Below, piece after piece: positions 35,555 to 43,812 of a stretch of DNA of 43,935 nt; position 1 is the stretch's first letter; each line of letters opens with the position of its first letter. Made by a program: the position numbers and the translations under genes. The DNA comes from Desulfobulbaceae bacterium (GTDB lineage: Bacteria > Desulfobacterota > Desulfobulbia > Desulfobulbales > Desulfocapsaceae), in assembly GCA_026988015.1 (NCBI GenBank), contig JALSMA010000050.1, positions 1-43,935 on the forward strand, read 5' to 3'. Below the pieces are notes generated by a model that was not told where the DNA came from, did no database searches, and saw nothing but the letters and a program-made list of their open reading frames with translations.

Positions 35555-35935
35555 TTACCAGCGGATGAAACGATGGGCCAGCAGAAAACCTGCAGCCACC
35601 ATCCCAAGCCCGAATATATTTGAGATAGCAAGATATGAAAATGCCTGGATATGTTCACCCATTTTGAAAAGCTGTACAGTTTCCCGTGCAAAGGTTGAAA
35701 AAGTTGTAAAACCTCCGAGGAAACCGGTAAAGAGGAACAGCCTGAATTCATTGCTGATGGTAACCCTGTCAAACAGTGACCAGAGGATACCGATGAGCAG
35801 GCAGCCAAGCAAATTTGCAAGGAAGGTTCCTGTTGGAAAGCTATGGGTGTGGTAATCCCCTGCAACCAGGGCAATTAAATACCGTCCAACTGATCCGAAC
35901 GCTCCACCAAGAGCCACTGCAAATATTTTTTCCAT
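35555..35935 (-). CDS. crcB: Fluoride channel CrcB/FluC
   Basis: The 126-residue protein has four membrane segments. GGAFGSVGRYL, NLLGCLLIG and GGFTTFSTFARE are the Fluc motifs that form the fluoride pore. It exports fluoride as a dual-topology dimer. It leads the minus-strand operon. The upstream 125 bases do not contain a convincing fluoride riboswitch. Confidence 0.93.
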   Translation of the reverse strand: MEKIFAVALGGAFGSVGRYLIALVAGDYHTHSFPTGTFLANLLGCLLIGILWSLFDRVTISNEFRLFLFTGFLGGFTTFSTFARETVQLFKMGEHIQAFSYLAISNIFGLGMVAAGFLLAHRFIRW

Positions 35936-36061
35936 CCCGTTTGAGATTTCGTTTAAATAGGGTATGTTTCTGTAATTGAAGCTGGCTTGCAGTAGGTAAC
36001 ATCATCGCCGATGAACGTCAAGTAGAAGGCGTAGTTCAGGAGAGAAGAGGTATTGTACAAT

Positions 36062-37684
36062 ATGAAGCCCCTGGTATGTTTAATACAGGTTGAAGCGCAG
36101 CCTCCGGCGCTGCATGATAATACCGCGGATCTGGATCGTCTCCAGCTGGCACTGCAGAATGCTCTTGCCGATGGTCGCTCTGTTTCTATCCCCTATAGAG
36201 CTATGGTCTATGTCAGTCGCGGCTTTCGTGGTGCAGGGTTTTGCGGTTGGGCCCTGCTGAACAATCTGGAGCAGGGATGGGAGGTGGTGGGTTTTTTTAA
36301 CGAGAAACCGTTGAATATTCCCGCCATGGCTCTTGATCTCGGAACAACTCACCTTGAGGCTTCACTGCTGAATCTTCAGACTGGTGAGCTGATGTCAGAG
36401 GGAGACTGTGAAAATACCCAGATTGCCTTTGGCGCAGATATCCTCAGCCGCATTCATCACGGCACCACTTTACGGCGACAGCAGAAGCCCCTTCCTGACG
36501 ACTTCCTGGATCCAGGACTTGCTGAGCTTCAAAAAACAATTATAACTGCAGTCAATGAGCTTGCAGAAGTACTTGTTCGGCGGGCAGGACTTGAAGTGTG
36601 GGAGATTCGCGCTCTGGCAGTATCAGGTAATACTACCATGGCTCACCTGTTTTTGGGGATGGATCCCTATCATCTCTGTCGGGAACCTTATATCCCTCTC
36701 TTCAACAGAGCGCCAGTGATATCCGGCAGGGACATAGGGCTGACCATTCATGCAATGGCTCCTGTGTGGATCATGCCGTCTGTGGGGAGCTATTTTGGCG
36801 GGGATCTGATTTCAGGAATACTGGCCTCTGGAATGGCAGAATCTGATAAAACCAGGATGCTTATAGATGTTGGAACCAATGCTGAAGTGGTTCTTGGAAA
36901 CAGTGAGTGGCTGATAGCCTGCGCCGGTGCTGCCGGCCCGGCCCTTGAAGGTGGGGTGGCCAGAATGGGAATGCGGGCAGGACCCGGTGCCATTGAGTAT
37001 GTCTCCATTGACCCCGTAAGCTATGAGGTGAGTTACCGTACCATTGGCGAAGTAGCTCCGAAGGGCATCTGCGGCTCGGGCCTGATTGATCTTGTGGCTG
37101 CGCTCTATCTCACGCGGATGATAGATATCCGTGGTAAGTACAGGGATCCTGACACTGAAAAAGATCCATTACGGGCAGATTTTATGAAAAAGCATCTTGT
37201 CGCTGTTGATGATGGGTTTGTGTTTGTGCTGACAGGGAATGTAGAGTCAGGGATTACGGATCAGGTGGTTCTTGAGCAGGTAGACCTGGATGCTATGATT
37301 CGTTCCAAGGCTGCAATGTATGCAATCCTGACTACCTTGATCAACCAGGTGGGACTGGAGTTTGATGAACTTGAAGAAATAACGGTCGCCGGGGCCTTTG
37401 GACGTCATATTAAACCGCAGAGTGCCATGACTCTTGGTATGCTCCCGGATCTGCCGCTTTCCACCTATCGTGCCATCGGGAATAGTTCTCTTCGCGGTGC
37501 AGAAAAGGTGCTTCTTGATCGTGACGCCCGTCTGGCCTGTGAACAAATCGTTTCCTCCATCACCTATCTTGAGCTCAATGTGAATCAGGAATTTATGATT
37601 CGTTTTTCAGGGGCTCATTTTATTCCGCATACTGATCCTTCTTTTTTTCCTTCAGTTCCATCGTTTAGAGAGACGGACAAGTAA
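36062..37684 (+). CDS. RACo-like ASKHA ATPase without iron-sulfur domain
   Basis: From the ATG at 36062 the protein has 540 residues. It carries the DUF4445/RACo-type ATPase: ALDLGTTHLEASLL (90-103), SGNTTMAHLFLGMDPY, LIDVGTNAEVVLGN, GICGSGLIDLVAALY and VAGAFGRHIKPQSAM. RACo-type proteins use ATP to reduce inactive Co(II) corrinoid proteins, normally through an N-terminal [2Fe-2S] domain. Here the first 88 residues lack that cysteine pattern. AGAGG at 36046-36050 lies upstream; a TTG at 36053 is an alternative start. It diverges from crcB. Confidence 0.85.
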   Translation: MKPLVCLIQVEAQPPALHDNTADLDRLQLALQNALADGRSVSIPYRAMVYVSRGFRGAGFCGWALLNNLEQGWEVVGFFNEKPLNIPAMALDLGTTHLEASLLNLQTGELMSEGDCENTQIAFGADILSRIHHGTTLRRQQKPLPDDFLDPGLAELQKTIITAVNELAEVLVRRAGLEVWEIRALAVSGNTTMAHLFLGMDPYHLCREPYIPLFNRAPVISGRDIGLTIHAMAPVWIMPSVGSYFGGDLISGILASGMAESDKTRMLIDVGTNAEVVLGNSEWLIACAGAAGPALEGGVARMGMRAGPGAIEYVSIDPVSYEVSYRTIGEVAPKGICGSGLIDLVAALYLTRMIDIRGKYRDPDTEKDPLRADFMKKHLVAVDDGFVFVLTGNVESGITDQVVLEQVDLDAMIRSKAAMYAILTTLINQVGLEFDELEEITVAGAFGRHIKPQSAMTLGMLPDLPLSTYRAIGNSSLRGAEKVLLDRDARLACEQIVSSITYLELNVNQEFMIRFSGAHFIPHTDPSFFPSVPSFRETDK

Positions 37685-37706
37685 GTTATGCTACTGTTCT
37701 GCAGAC

Positions 37707-37736
37707 TTGCATTCTTGTGAAATACTGTGCTATACT
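37707..37736 (+). promoter_or_regulatory. Possible sigma-70 promoter for the DHH gene
   Basis: TTGCAT (37707-37712) and TATACT (37731-37736) are 18 bases apart within the 253-base spacer. The -10 is a five-of-six match and the -35 weak. The leader would be about 200 bases and could also serve the two glgC genes. Confidence 0.35.
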
Positions 37737-37937
37737 TCCAGATGTCATTTTAGACATTTGACTGGAACTACCTTGAGAACGGGTGGTGCTTATATGGATT
37801 GTATTTAATTTGTGGCGGAGTTTCCGAGAGACTAGAGTTCTTTTCTGAAAACATCTGCCCGGATACAAATAATGAAAGGAACTGCAGAGCAGCCTGGTTC
37901 AGTAAGGTTATGAGAGCTGACTGTTGCAGTGCTTTAC

Positions 37938-38948
37938 ATGGCAAAAAAAACTGTTAAGAATTGTCACATAGGGGCACGGAAAAGTGCCCGGGATCGCCTC
38001 CAGGGGTTTTGGGAGGTTTTCAGTAGGGAAGATGAAGTTCTTGTCTGTATTAATGCTGATCCGGATGCACTGGCCTGTGCACTTGCCATCAAACGCCTGT
38101 TGCGCTATCGTGTGAAATCGGTGGTGGTGGCTCATCCCAATGAGATTCGCCGGCTGAATAACGTGGCCATGGTAGAGCGACTGAAGATTCGCCTGGAGCG
38201 CCTTGGGAATGTCAGGCTACAGGAATTCAGTAAGAAAGTTCTGGTTGATTCGCAACCGGGGCACCTTCCTGTATTTGAAAAAATTAAGTTTGATGCCATC
38301 ATTGATCATCATCCACTCACCAGTGGATATGAGACCACATTTGTTGATATTCGCCCCCAGTACGGTGCCTGCTCCACAATGCTGGTGGAATATCTGCGAG
38401 CCGCAGGTCTGAAGCCTTCAGTTGCTCTGGCAACGGCTCTTTTTTATGCAATAAAGGTGGACACCCAGGATTTTTCAAAACAGTCGGTACTGGCAGACGG
38501 CATCTCATTTCGCTATCTCTTTAATATTGCCAACCGAAATCTGGTGAAGAAGTTTGAGCTGACCGATCTACGTCGTTCGGAACTCAAATATTTTAACGTC
38601 GCCCTTAATAATCTGATTTACACCAAGGGACGTTACTACACCCATCTCGGTAAGGTGAGAAGTCCGGATATTCTTGTTAATATTGCTGATTTCCTTAATC
38701 ATGTTGATGAGATTGACTGGGTTCTTGTATCAGGTATTCACGGGGAAAAACTGGTGGTGATTTTTCGCTGTGACGGCTATCGAAAAAGTGCCGGAAAACT
38801 CGCAGAACGGATTTTTGCCGACGTGGGTTCAGCCGGAGGTCATAAAGAGGCAGCAAGGGCCGAAGTGCCCTTGAAGAATCTTTCACTTGGTGATAAGGAA
38901 TTCTCCACCAAGACGTTAAAACGTTTGGCAACCAGGTATATGAAGTAG
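37938..38948 (+). CDS. DHH/DHHA1 phosphoesterase
   Basis: The 336-residue protein has the DHH motifs: NADPDALACALA (39-50), VDSQPGH and IIDHHPL. The C-terminal DHHA1 domain shows AGGHKEAARAE. Relatives include NrnA-type oligoribonuclease/pAp phosphatase and cyclic-dinucleotide phosphodiesterases; the exact substrate cannot be read from the sequence. A GTG at 37929 is an alternative start and no clear ribosome binding site is visible. glgC follows after 44 bases. Confidence 0.88.
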   Translation: MAKKTVKNCHIGARKSARDRLQGFWEVFSREDEVLVCINADPDALACALAIKRLLRYRVKSVVVAHPNEIRRLNNVAMVERLKIRLERLGNVRLQEFSKKVLVDSQPGHLPVFEKIKFDAIIDHHPLTSGYETTFVDIRPQYGACSTMLVEYLRAAGLKPSVALATALFYAIKVDTQDFSKQSVLADGISFRYLFNIANRNLVKKFELTDLRRSELKYFNVALNNLIYTKGRYYTHLGKVRSPDILVNIADFLNHVDEIDWVLVSGIHGEKLVVIFRCDGYRKSAGKLAERIFADVGSAGGHKEAARAEVPLKNLSLGDKEFSTKTLKRLATRYMK

Positions 38949-38992
38949 CAGATAGTGTCATAAAAAATACTCAATGTATCCAATGGTGAATA

Positions 38993-40264
38993 ATGCTAAA
39001 GCCTTCCACACTTGCAATGATTCTTGCTGGTAGTCGTGTCGATAAACTGAATGTCTTGACATATTATCGTCCAAAGTCGGCTATTCCCTTCGGTGGTTTT
39101 GCAAGGGTCATCGATTTTCCCCTGAGTAATCTTCTCCATTCTGGAATTGAGCAGGTTGCCATTCTTTCCCAGTATCGCAGTTATTCTCTCATAAATCATA
39201 TCGGCACAGGAGCTGCTTGGGATATGATAGGCCGCAACCGTGGCGTGTCCATTCTTCCCCCGTTTAAAGACAACAGTGACAGCAAAGATCATGCTGACTG
39301 GTATCGTGGCTCGGCCGATGCTGTTTATAAAAATCTCGATTTTGTAAAATATCACGATCCCGAGGAAATCCTGATCCTTTCCGGTGATCATATTTATAAG
39401 ATGGATTATCGGGATATGATAGCGTATCATCATAAGAAAGATGCAGACCTGACTATTGCCTTTGTGCAGGTTGATAAGGCCAGGGCGCATCGTTTCGGTG
39501 TTGCTGTTATCGATTATGAGGACGGTGAAACCGGGGGACGGATAACAGATTACCGGGAAAAGCCCGAGCAGCCAGAAACGGACTGGGCTTCACTTACCGT
39601 TCTCGTTTTTAAACCTGAAGTTCTTTATCAGGCTCTGGAAGAAAATCAGCAATCCGCATCGTTTGAGTTTGGAAGAGATATAATTCCCGAGCTCATGGCT
39701 GCAGGAAAGAAGATCTATGGGTACAAATATCGTGGGTACTGGGGGTATACCGGTACTGTCAGTGAATACTGGCAGGCAAATATGGACCTGCTGGGGGAAA
39801 ATCCCTCCATTGATATGGAGGCATGGGGCCTGCGTACCAATATGGAGCACAGGGGGATCCGGGATGCCCAGCCGGCACTGGTGTTTGACGGAGCAGAAAT
39901 AGAGAATAGTCTGGTATATAATGGTTGTGTGATTGAAGGGCGAGTGAAAAATTCTATCCTGTTTCCCGGAGTTGAGGTGGGGCCTGGAGCCGTGGTTGAA
40001 AATTCTGTACTGTTTTTCAATAACCGTGTCGGGGCCGATTGCCGTTTGGATAAAGTGATCACAGATGTAAATTGTGTGTTTGGAAAAGATGTCTGTGTTG
40101 GTTCCGGTACTGGAAGTGAGGCAGGGCAGGTAACCGTTGTCGGCTGGAACAATCATATACCTGACAGCACAGTTATCGGGGAAGGGGCGACGGTTTATCC
40201 CAATATAACTGTTGAGCAGTGGTCGGAAGCGAAAGGCGTGGGTGTTGGAGAGGTGCTGAAATGA
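38993..40264 (+). CDS. GlgC paralogue with altered pyrophosphorylase loop
   Basis: The 423-residue protein aligns along its length with ADP-glucose pyrophosphorylase: RPKSAIPFGGFARVIDFPLS, WYRGSADAVYKN, SGDHIYKMDY and DYREKPE, then a left-handed helix domain. The usual nucleotide loop GGxGxRL reads GSRVDKL (13-19), so Gly and Arg residues are changed. It may be a regulatory subunit or use another substrate. It is coupled by ATGA to the next gene, a canonical GlgC. Confidence 0.88.
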   Translation: MLKPSTLAMILAGSRVDKLNVLTYYRPKSAIPFGGFARVIDFPLSNLLHSGIEQVAILSQYRSYSLINHIGTGAAWDMIGRNRGVSILPPFKDNSDSKDHADWYRGSADAVYKNLDFVKYHDPEEILILSGDHIYKMDYRDMIAYHHKKDADLTIAFVQVDKARAHRFGVAVIDYEDGETGGRITDYREKPEQPETDWASLTVLVFKPEVLYQALEENQQSASFEFGRDIIPELMAAGKKIYGYKYRGYWGYTGTVSEYWQANMDLLGENPSIDMEAWGLRTNMEHRGIRDAQPALVFDGAEIENSLVYNGCVIEGRVKNSILFPGVEVGPGAVVENSVLFFNNRVGADCRLDKVITDVNCVFGKDVCVGSGTGSEAGQVTVVGWNNHIPDSTVIGEGATVYPNITVEQWSEAKGVGVGEVLK

Positions 40265-41526
40265 TTCTCAAAAAAGAGGCTCTGGTCCTTCTCCTGGCAG
40301 GAGGTGTTGGCAGCAGACTCAATATTCTGGTGCAGAGTCGGGCAAAACCAGCTGTTCCTTTTGCAGGGCACTATCGTATTATCGACTTCAGTCTAAGCAA
40401 TGTGATGAATTCAGGCCTCACAAAGGTTGGAGTGCTCACTCAGTACAAGCCGCTGTCTCTTATGAGACACCTTGGGATGGGAGAGGCCTGGGATTTTACC
40501 GGGCGCAGCCGTGGGGTAAAAATATTGCCCCCTCACACAGGGTTTAAAGACTCTGACTGGTATCGTGGCACAGCTGATGCAGTGCGGCAGAATATCGATT
40601 TTCTGGAAAAGAACCCATCTGATGAGGTTGTTTTGCTGTCAGGAGATCACATATACAATATGGATTTTCATGCCATGCTGGAATATCATCGTTTCAAGAA
40701 GGCTGATGTGACAGTGGGGATGATGGTGGTTCCCATGAGTGAGATTTACCAGTTTGGGGCAGGGATCATTGATGAGCAGAATCGGATCATTGACTGGGAG
40801 GAAAAACCTGAGCATCCTAGGACGAACCTGGCCTCCATGGGAATCTATGTATTTGATTATAAATACTTGCTTGACTCATTGTATCGGGATCGTGAAGAAG
40901 TGGACTTTGGCATGCACATACTGCCTCGTGCCATTGATAACGATGATGTGTTCGCCTATCCTTTTTATGGTTACTGGCGTGATGTGGGAACCATTCAGTC
41001 CTATTGGGAAGCGAATATGGATGTGATCAGGCGTGACAGTGACATCTCCCCTGCTGAGTGGGGCATTCGGACCAATATTGAGGCAGATGGTCGTTCAGCA
41101 GATCGGCCATCTGCCCGTTTTGGAAGTGAGGCTCGAGTCAGCAACTCCATGATTTCAGCAGGTTGTATTATAAAGGGGACTGTGGAAAATTCTGTTCTGG
41201 CACCTGGCGTTGTGGTGGCGGAGGGTGCTGTGGTGAGGGATTCAATACTTTTTGCGGATTGTCATGTGGAAAAAAACAGTGTTGTGGATCTGACCATCTG
41301 TGATAAACGGGTCAGGATAGCAGGGGATGCGGTGGTTGGTTCGGGCAGCAACCATGATATCCCCAATATCAAAGAACCCAAACATCTCTACACCGGAATA
41401 TCACTCATTGGCAAGGAAGCTGTTATTCCATCGGGGCTGAGTATCGGCCGTAACTGTATTGTTAATTCTCAGACTGAAGAGGCCGCTTTTTCCTCAAAAG
41501 AGATTGGTGACGGAGAAACGGTCTGA
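40261..41526 (+). CDS. glgC: ADP-glucose pyrophosphorylase
   Basis: The ATG at 40261 overlaps the upstream stop. The 421 residues keep the complete loop LAGGVGSRL (12-20), RAKPAVPFAGHYRIIDFSLS in parts, DWYRGTADAVRQN, SGDHIYNMDF and DWEEKPEHP. The enzyme makes ADP-glucose from glucose 1-phosphate and ATP, the first step of glycogen synthesis. No glgA or glgB lies nearby. It is likely the catalytic partner of the preceding paralogue. Confidence 0.94.
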   Translation: MILKKEALVLLLAGGVGSRLNILVQSRAKPAVPFAGHYRIIDFSLSNVMNSGLTKVGVLTQYKPLSLMRHLGMGEAWDFTGRSRGVKILPPHTGFKDSDWYRGTADAVRQNIDFLEKNPSDEVVLLSGDHIYNMDFHAMLEYHRFKKADVTVGMMVVPMSEIYQFGAGIIDEQNRIIDWEEKPEHPRTNLASMGIYVFDYKYLLDSLYRDREEVDFGMHILPRAIDNDDVFAYPFYGYWRDVGTIQSYWEANMDVIRRDSDISPAEWGIRTNIEADGRSADRPSARFGSEARVSNSMISAGCIIKGTVENSVLAPGVVVAEGAVVRDSILFADCHVEKNSVVDLTICDKRVRIAGDAVVGSGSNHDIPNIKEPKHLYTGISLIGKEAVIPSGLSIGRNCIVNSQTEEAAFSSKEIGDGETV

Positions 41527-41552
41527 TCTAAAAGATATTGCGTTTTCATCCT

Positions 41553-41572
41553 GCTCAGGTATAGTCCTGAGC
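41553..41572 (+). other. Hairpin between glgC and tRNA-Arg
   Basis: GCTCAGG (41553-41559) pairs with CCTGAGC (41566-41572) around a six-base loop, ending seven bases before the tRNA. There is no T run. It may help 5' processing of the tRNA or weak termination. Confidence 0.4.
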
Positions 41573-41579
41573 CCTACCC

Positions 41580-41655
41580 GCCCGCGTAGCTCAGGGGATA
41601 GAGCACAGGATTCCTAATCCTGGTGTCGCAAGTTCGATTCTTGCCGCGGGCACCA
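41580..41655 (+). tRNA. tRNA-Arg, anticodon CCT
   Basis: The acceptor stem GCCCGCG (41580-41586) pairs with CGCGGGC (41645-41651). The anticodon arm CAGGA-TTCCTAA-TCCTG gives anticodon CCT, reading AGG. The T arm is GCAAG-TTCGATT-CTTGC. CCA is encoded. It is followed by its own terminator. Confidence 0.96.
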
Positions 41656-41661
41656 GTTTTT

Positions 41662-41709
41662 GAAAGGGGCAGACAGGCAGAAGGCGCTTGTCTGCCCCTT
41701 TTCTTTTTT
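41662..41709 (+). terminator. Intrinsic terminator after tRNA-Arg
   Basis: AAAGGGGCAGACA (41663-41675) pairs perfectly with TGTCTGCCCCTTT (41689-41701) across a 13-base loop, then TC and six T. Confidence 0.93.
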
Positions 41710-41768
41710 GTTGCCCCCACTTGTTTTTGATTGATACGGCAACATAGCATCAGGTGTTTGTTAAAACC

Positions 41769-43247
41769 ATGATACCAAAGATACCATCATCACCGTCCCT
41801 TTACGGCGCCCAGGCAACATCTACCGGGGTGGGGGGACTTATTCCCGGTCAGCTACAGTTTATCCCGGGGAAAATTTTCTCAGCCACCGTGATGGAAAGC
41901 CATGGTCAGAATTCTTTTACCTTAAAGGCCGGAGACCTGCAGTTTTCGGTACAATCCAGTCTCTCTCTTGCAAAAGGGGAGCAGTTTCAGGTTCAGATCT
42001 TGAGGTCAGACCCGGTTCTTGAGTTGCAGAAGGTTGACAGCGGCCTATCTGCACAGATTCGAAACAGTCTCTCGCTTGTGGCAGAGGCCATCAACGTTAA
42101 ACCTCTCTTCCAGAGTCTGCAGAGTAGCTTATTCCCGTCTCCAGAGTTACAGGGTAGTGGCTCGTCTCTTCCGGTAACTCTAGCTCTTCTTTCCCTTTCA
42201 GCGACGGTGCAACAACAACCAGCAGCGCAGCAACAAAATCAGCATGCAGCCTTGCAGAAACTGGATTCTATCGTGCTTGCAGAAATGGTCCGTCAGGGAG
42301 ATTACCGGGTCCAGGCAATAGTTGTAGAAAAAGTGGGTACAGATAGCACATTGTTCCGGATAAATGGTGAATCCCTTGTTCTAGAAGGGCGCATTGGAGC
42401 TGATGCCGGGCAGACAAAAGTACTGCATCTCCAGTCTCTGCAACCGGTGGTAACATTTCTTCCTGTGAACACCGAGGGCAATGTTAATAAAAATCAACCT
42501 CTGGTTCTGGCTAAAGAAGGACAATCGTTACCCGCCCTTGTAAAAGCACTGCAACTGCCACTTTTTACCGGATTAGACAGGCTGCAGGCCACCCAGCAGC
42601 AGTTACTGCATAATTTGCAGAGTTTCAAACCTGAAGAACTGCAGAAGCCGGGTTCTGGGGAGATATTGAAGTCAAATCTTGAACACCTGGGGCTGCGCTC
42701 CGAGGCTCTGGTGGCTGCGGGCAGGAGCCAGGAGGCTGCGGGTCATCTCAAGACGGTTCTTGCTGAAGTGATGAAGGTTTTCCAGGGTCAGGAAGATATC
42801 AGTGGTGCCGCAGGACGACTACTGTCGATACTGGAAAATAGTCAGTTGTTGCAGTTAAACCTTCAGAATCCCAATAACCTGCTTTTCCCACTACCCTTTT
42901 CATTCCTGGAAAAGGGCTTTCTGATGATTGAGCCGCAGGAGGAAAAACAGAGTAGCCAGGAACAGGAATATGATACTTACACCTGCACTCTGCATCTTTC
43001 CCTCGAAGGGCTCGGCAATGTTTGTGTCAGGTGTGCGCAGAGCAAAGAATCTGTCCGGATTGCTTTTTTTCTTGATTCAGAAGAAAAGGCTGGTTTTGTC
43101 TCCGGATTTGGTGAAGAACTGGAGCAGAGGATCAGCTCTGTTCCCCTTCTGGCCCTCAGTTTTAGCAGCGGGGCGGAATCGCCTGGAAATGCCCTGCTTC
43201 AGAACATTCTTAAGAAAGATCAGTCCGCTTTTAGTACCTATGTATAA
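41769..43247 (+). CDS. FliK-like protein (flagellar hook-length control family)
   Basis: From the ATG at 41769 the protein has 492 residues; a GTG at 41754 is possible. The middle is Gln-rich and of low complexity (QQQPAAQQQNQH at about 155-166). The C-terminal 100 residues (YTCTLHLSLEGLGNVCVRC, then VRIAFFLDSEEK) fit the Flg_hook domain of FliK-type secretion switch proteins. No other flagellar gene is in the window. It starts 60 bases after the tRNA terminator, so it is a separate transcript. Confidence 0.7.
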   Translation: MIPKIPSSPSLYGAQATSTGVGGLIPGQLQFIPGKIFSATVMESHGQNSFTLKAGDLQFSVQSSLSLAKGEQFQVQILRSDPVLELQKVDSGLSAQIRNSLSLVAEAINVKPLFQSLQSSLFPSPELQGSGSSLPVTLALLSLSATVQQQPAAQQQNQHAALQKLDSIVLAEMVRQGDYRVQAIVVEKVGTDSTLFRINGESLVLEGRIGADAGQTKVLHLQSLQPVVTFLPVNTEGNVNKNQPLVLAKEGQSLPALVKALQLPLFTGLDRLQATQQQLLHNLQSFKPEELQKPGSGEILKSNLEHLGLRSEALVAAGRSQEAAGHLKTVLAEVMKVFQGQEDISGAAGRLLSILENSQLLQLNLQNPNNLLFPLPFSFLEKGFLMIEPQEEKQSSQEQEYDTYTCTLHLSLEGLGNVCVRCAQSKESVRIAFFLDSEEKAGFVSGFGEELEQRISSVPLLALSFSSGAESPGNALLQNILKKDQSAFSTYV

Positions 43248-43316
43248 TATCCGTCCCGAGTTGCCTGGCTTTTTAGTTGTTTATGCCAGACTGCGTTGAT
43301 ATTTTTGTAATGTAAC

Positions 43317-43438
43317 ATGAATTTGTGACGGCTTTGTCATTGTCTGTTTGCTGACATAGCGAAATTGAATCGTAAAATACCTGAGATGGTATGTTAAAAA
43401 AACAGGCTCCATCGCCATCGCCCCCTCACGGGTTCAGG
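43317..43438 (-). repeat. Dispersed repeat, copy E (reverse orientation)
   Basis: Read on the minus strand, it starts CCTGAACCCGTGA (43438-43426), has GCGATGGCGATGG, a T7 run (43402-43396), AACATACC, and ends AAAGCCGTCACAAATTCATG. These are the same landmarks in the same order as copies B and C. The length is 122 bp. It lies between the FliK-like and the broken PilZ gene. Confidence 0.65.
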
Positions 43439-43485
43439 TGCAAGTAGACACTATCGCGTAAGGTGGCAATTCAGGGTGTTTGGTG

Positions 43486-43812
43486 GTGACTGAAAAAGGA
43501 ATGTCTTTAGTAACAAACAGAATATAATTATAAACGTAAAACACACCGGGTAGATCTTCCTCTGGTGGTGGAGATTAGCGGGAAAGAGTATAGGGTACTG
43601 GACTGGTCCCTGGGTGGGGTGGGGATTGAGAATTTTTCCGTAGATACTGTTGAGGATAGGGGAAAGATCGGTGCTCACGTCATTCTTCCCATGCCAGATG
43701 CAGTGGTTTCACTACTGGTATATCTCGGATCTGTCAGTCAGCATGGCAAAAAACGGGGCTTAAGGTTGTAGGCCTAACGCATAAGCATCGTCGGTGCTGT
43801 GACACTATATAG
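43486..43812 (+). pseudogene. PilZ-domain gene, apparently frameshifted twice
   Basis: One frame from about 43514 to 43771 encodes the PilZ c-di-GMP motif: RKTHR (RxxxR) then about 20 residues later DWSLGG (DxSxxG). No ATG, GTG or TTG precedes RKTHR in that frame after the stop at 43511-43513. A start with MSLVTNRI lies in another frame (GTG 43486 or ATG 43501). At the end RGLRL stops, while the neighbouring frame continues VGLTHKHRR, as PilZ domains usually do, to a stop at 43810-43812. Two indels, or sequencing errors, would explain this. Confidence 0.55.

Noticed and set aside
35995-36009. On the minus strand upstream of crcB the string GGCGATGATGTTACC recalls the fluoride riboswitch core.
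   Set aside because: The remaining conserved parts and pairing partners are not found in the 60 bases that follow, and the same string lies in an open frame. One short match is not enough.
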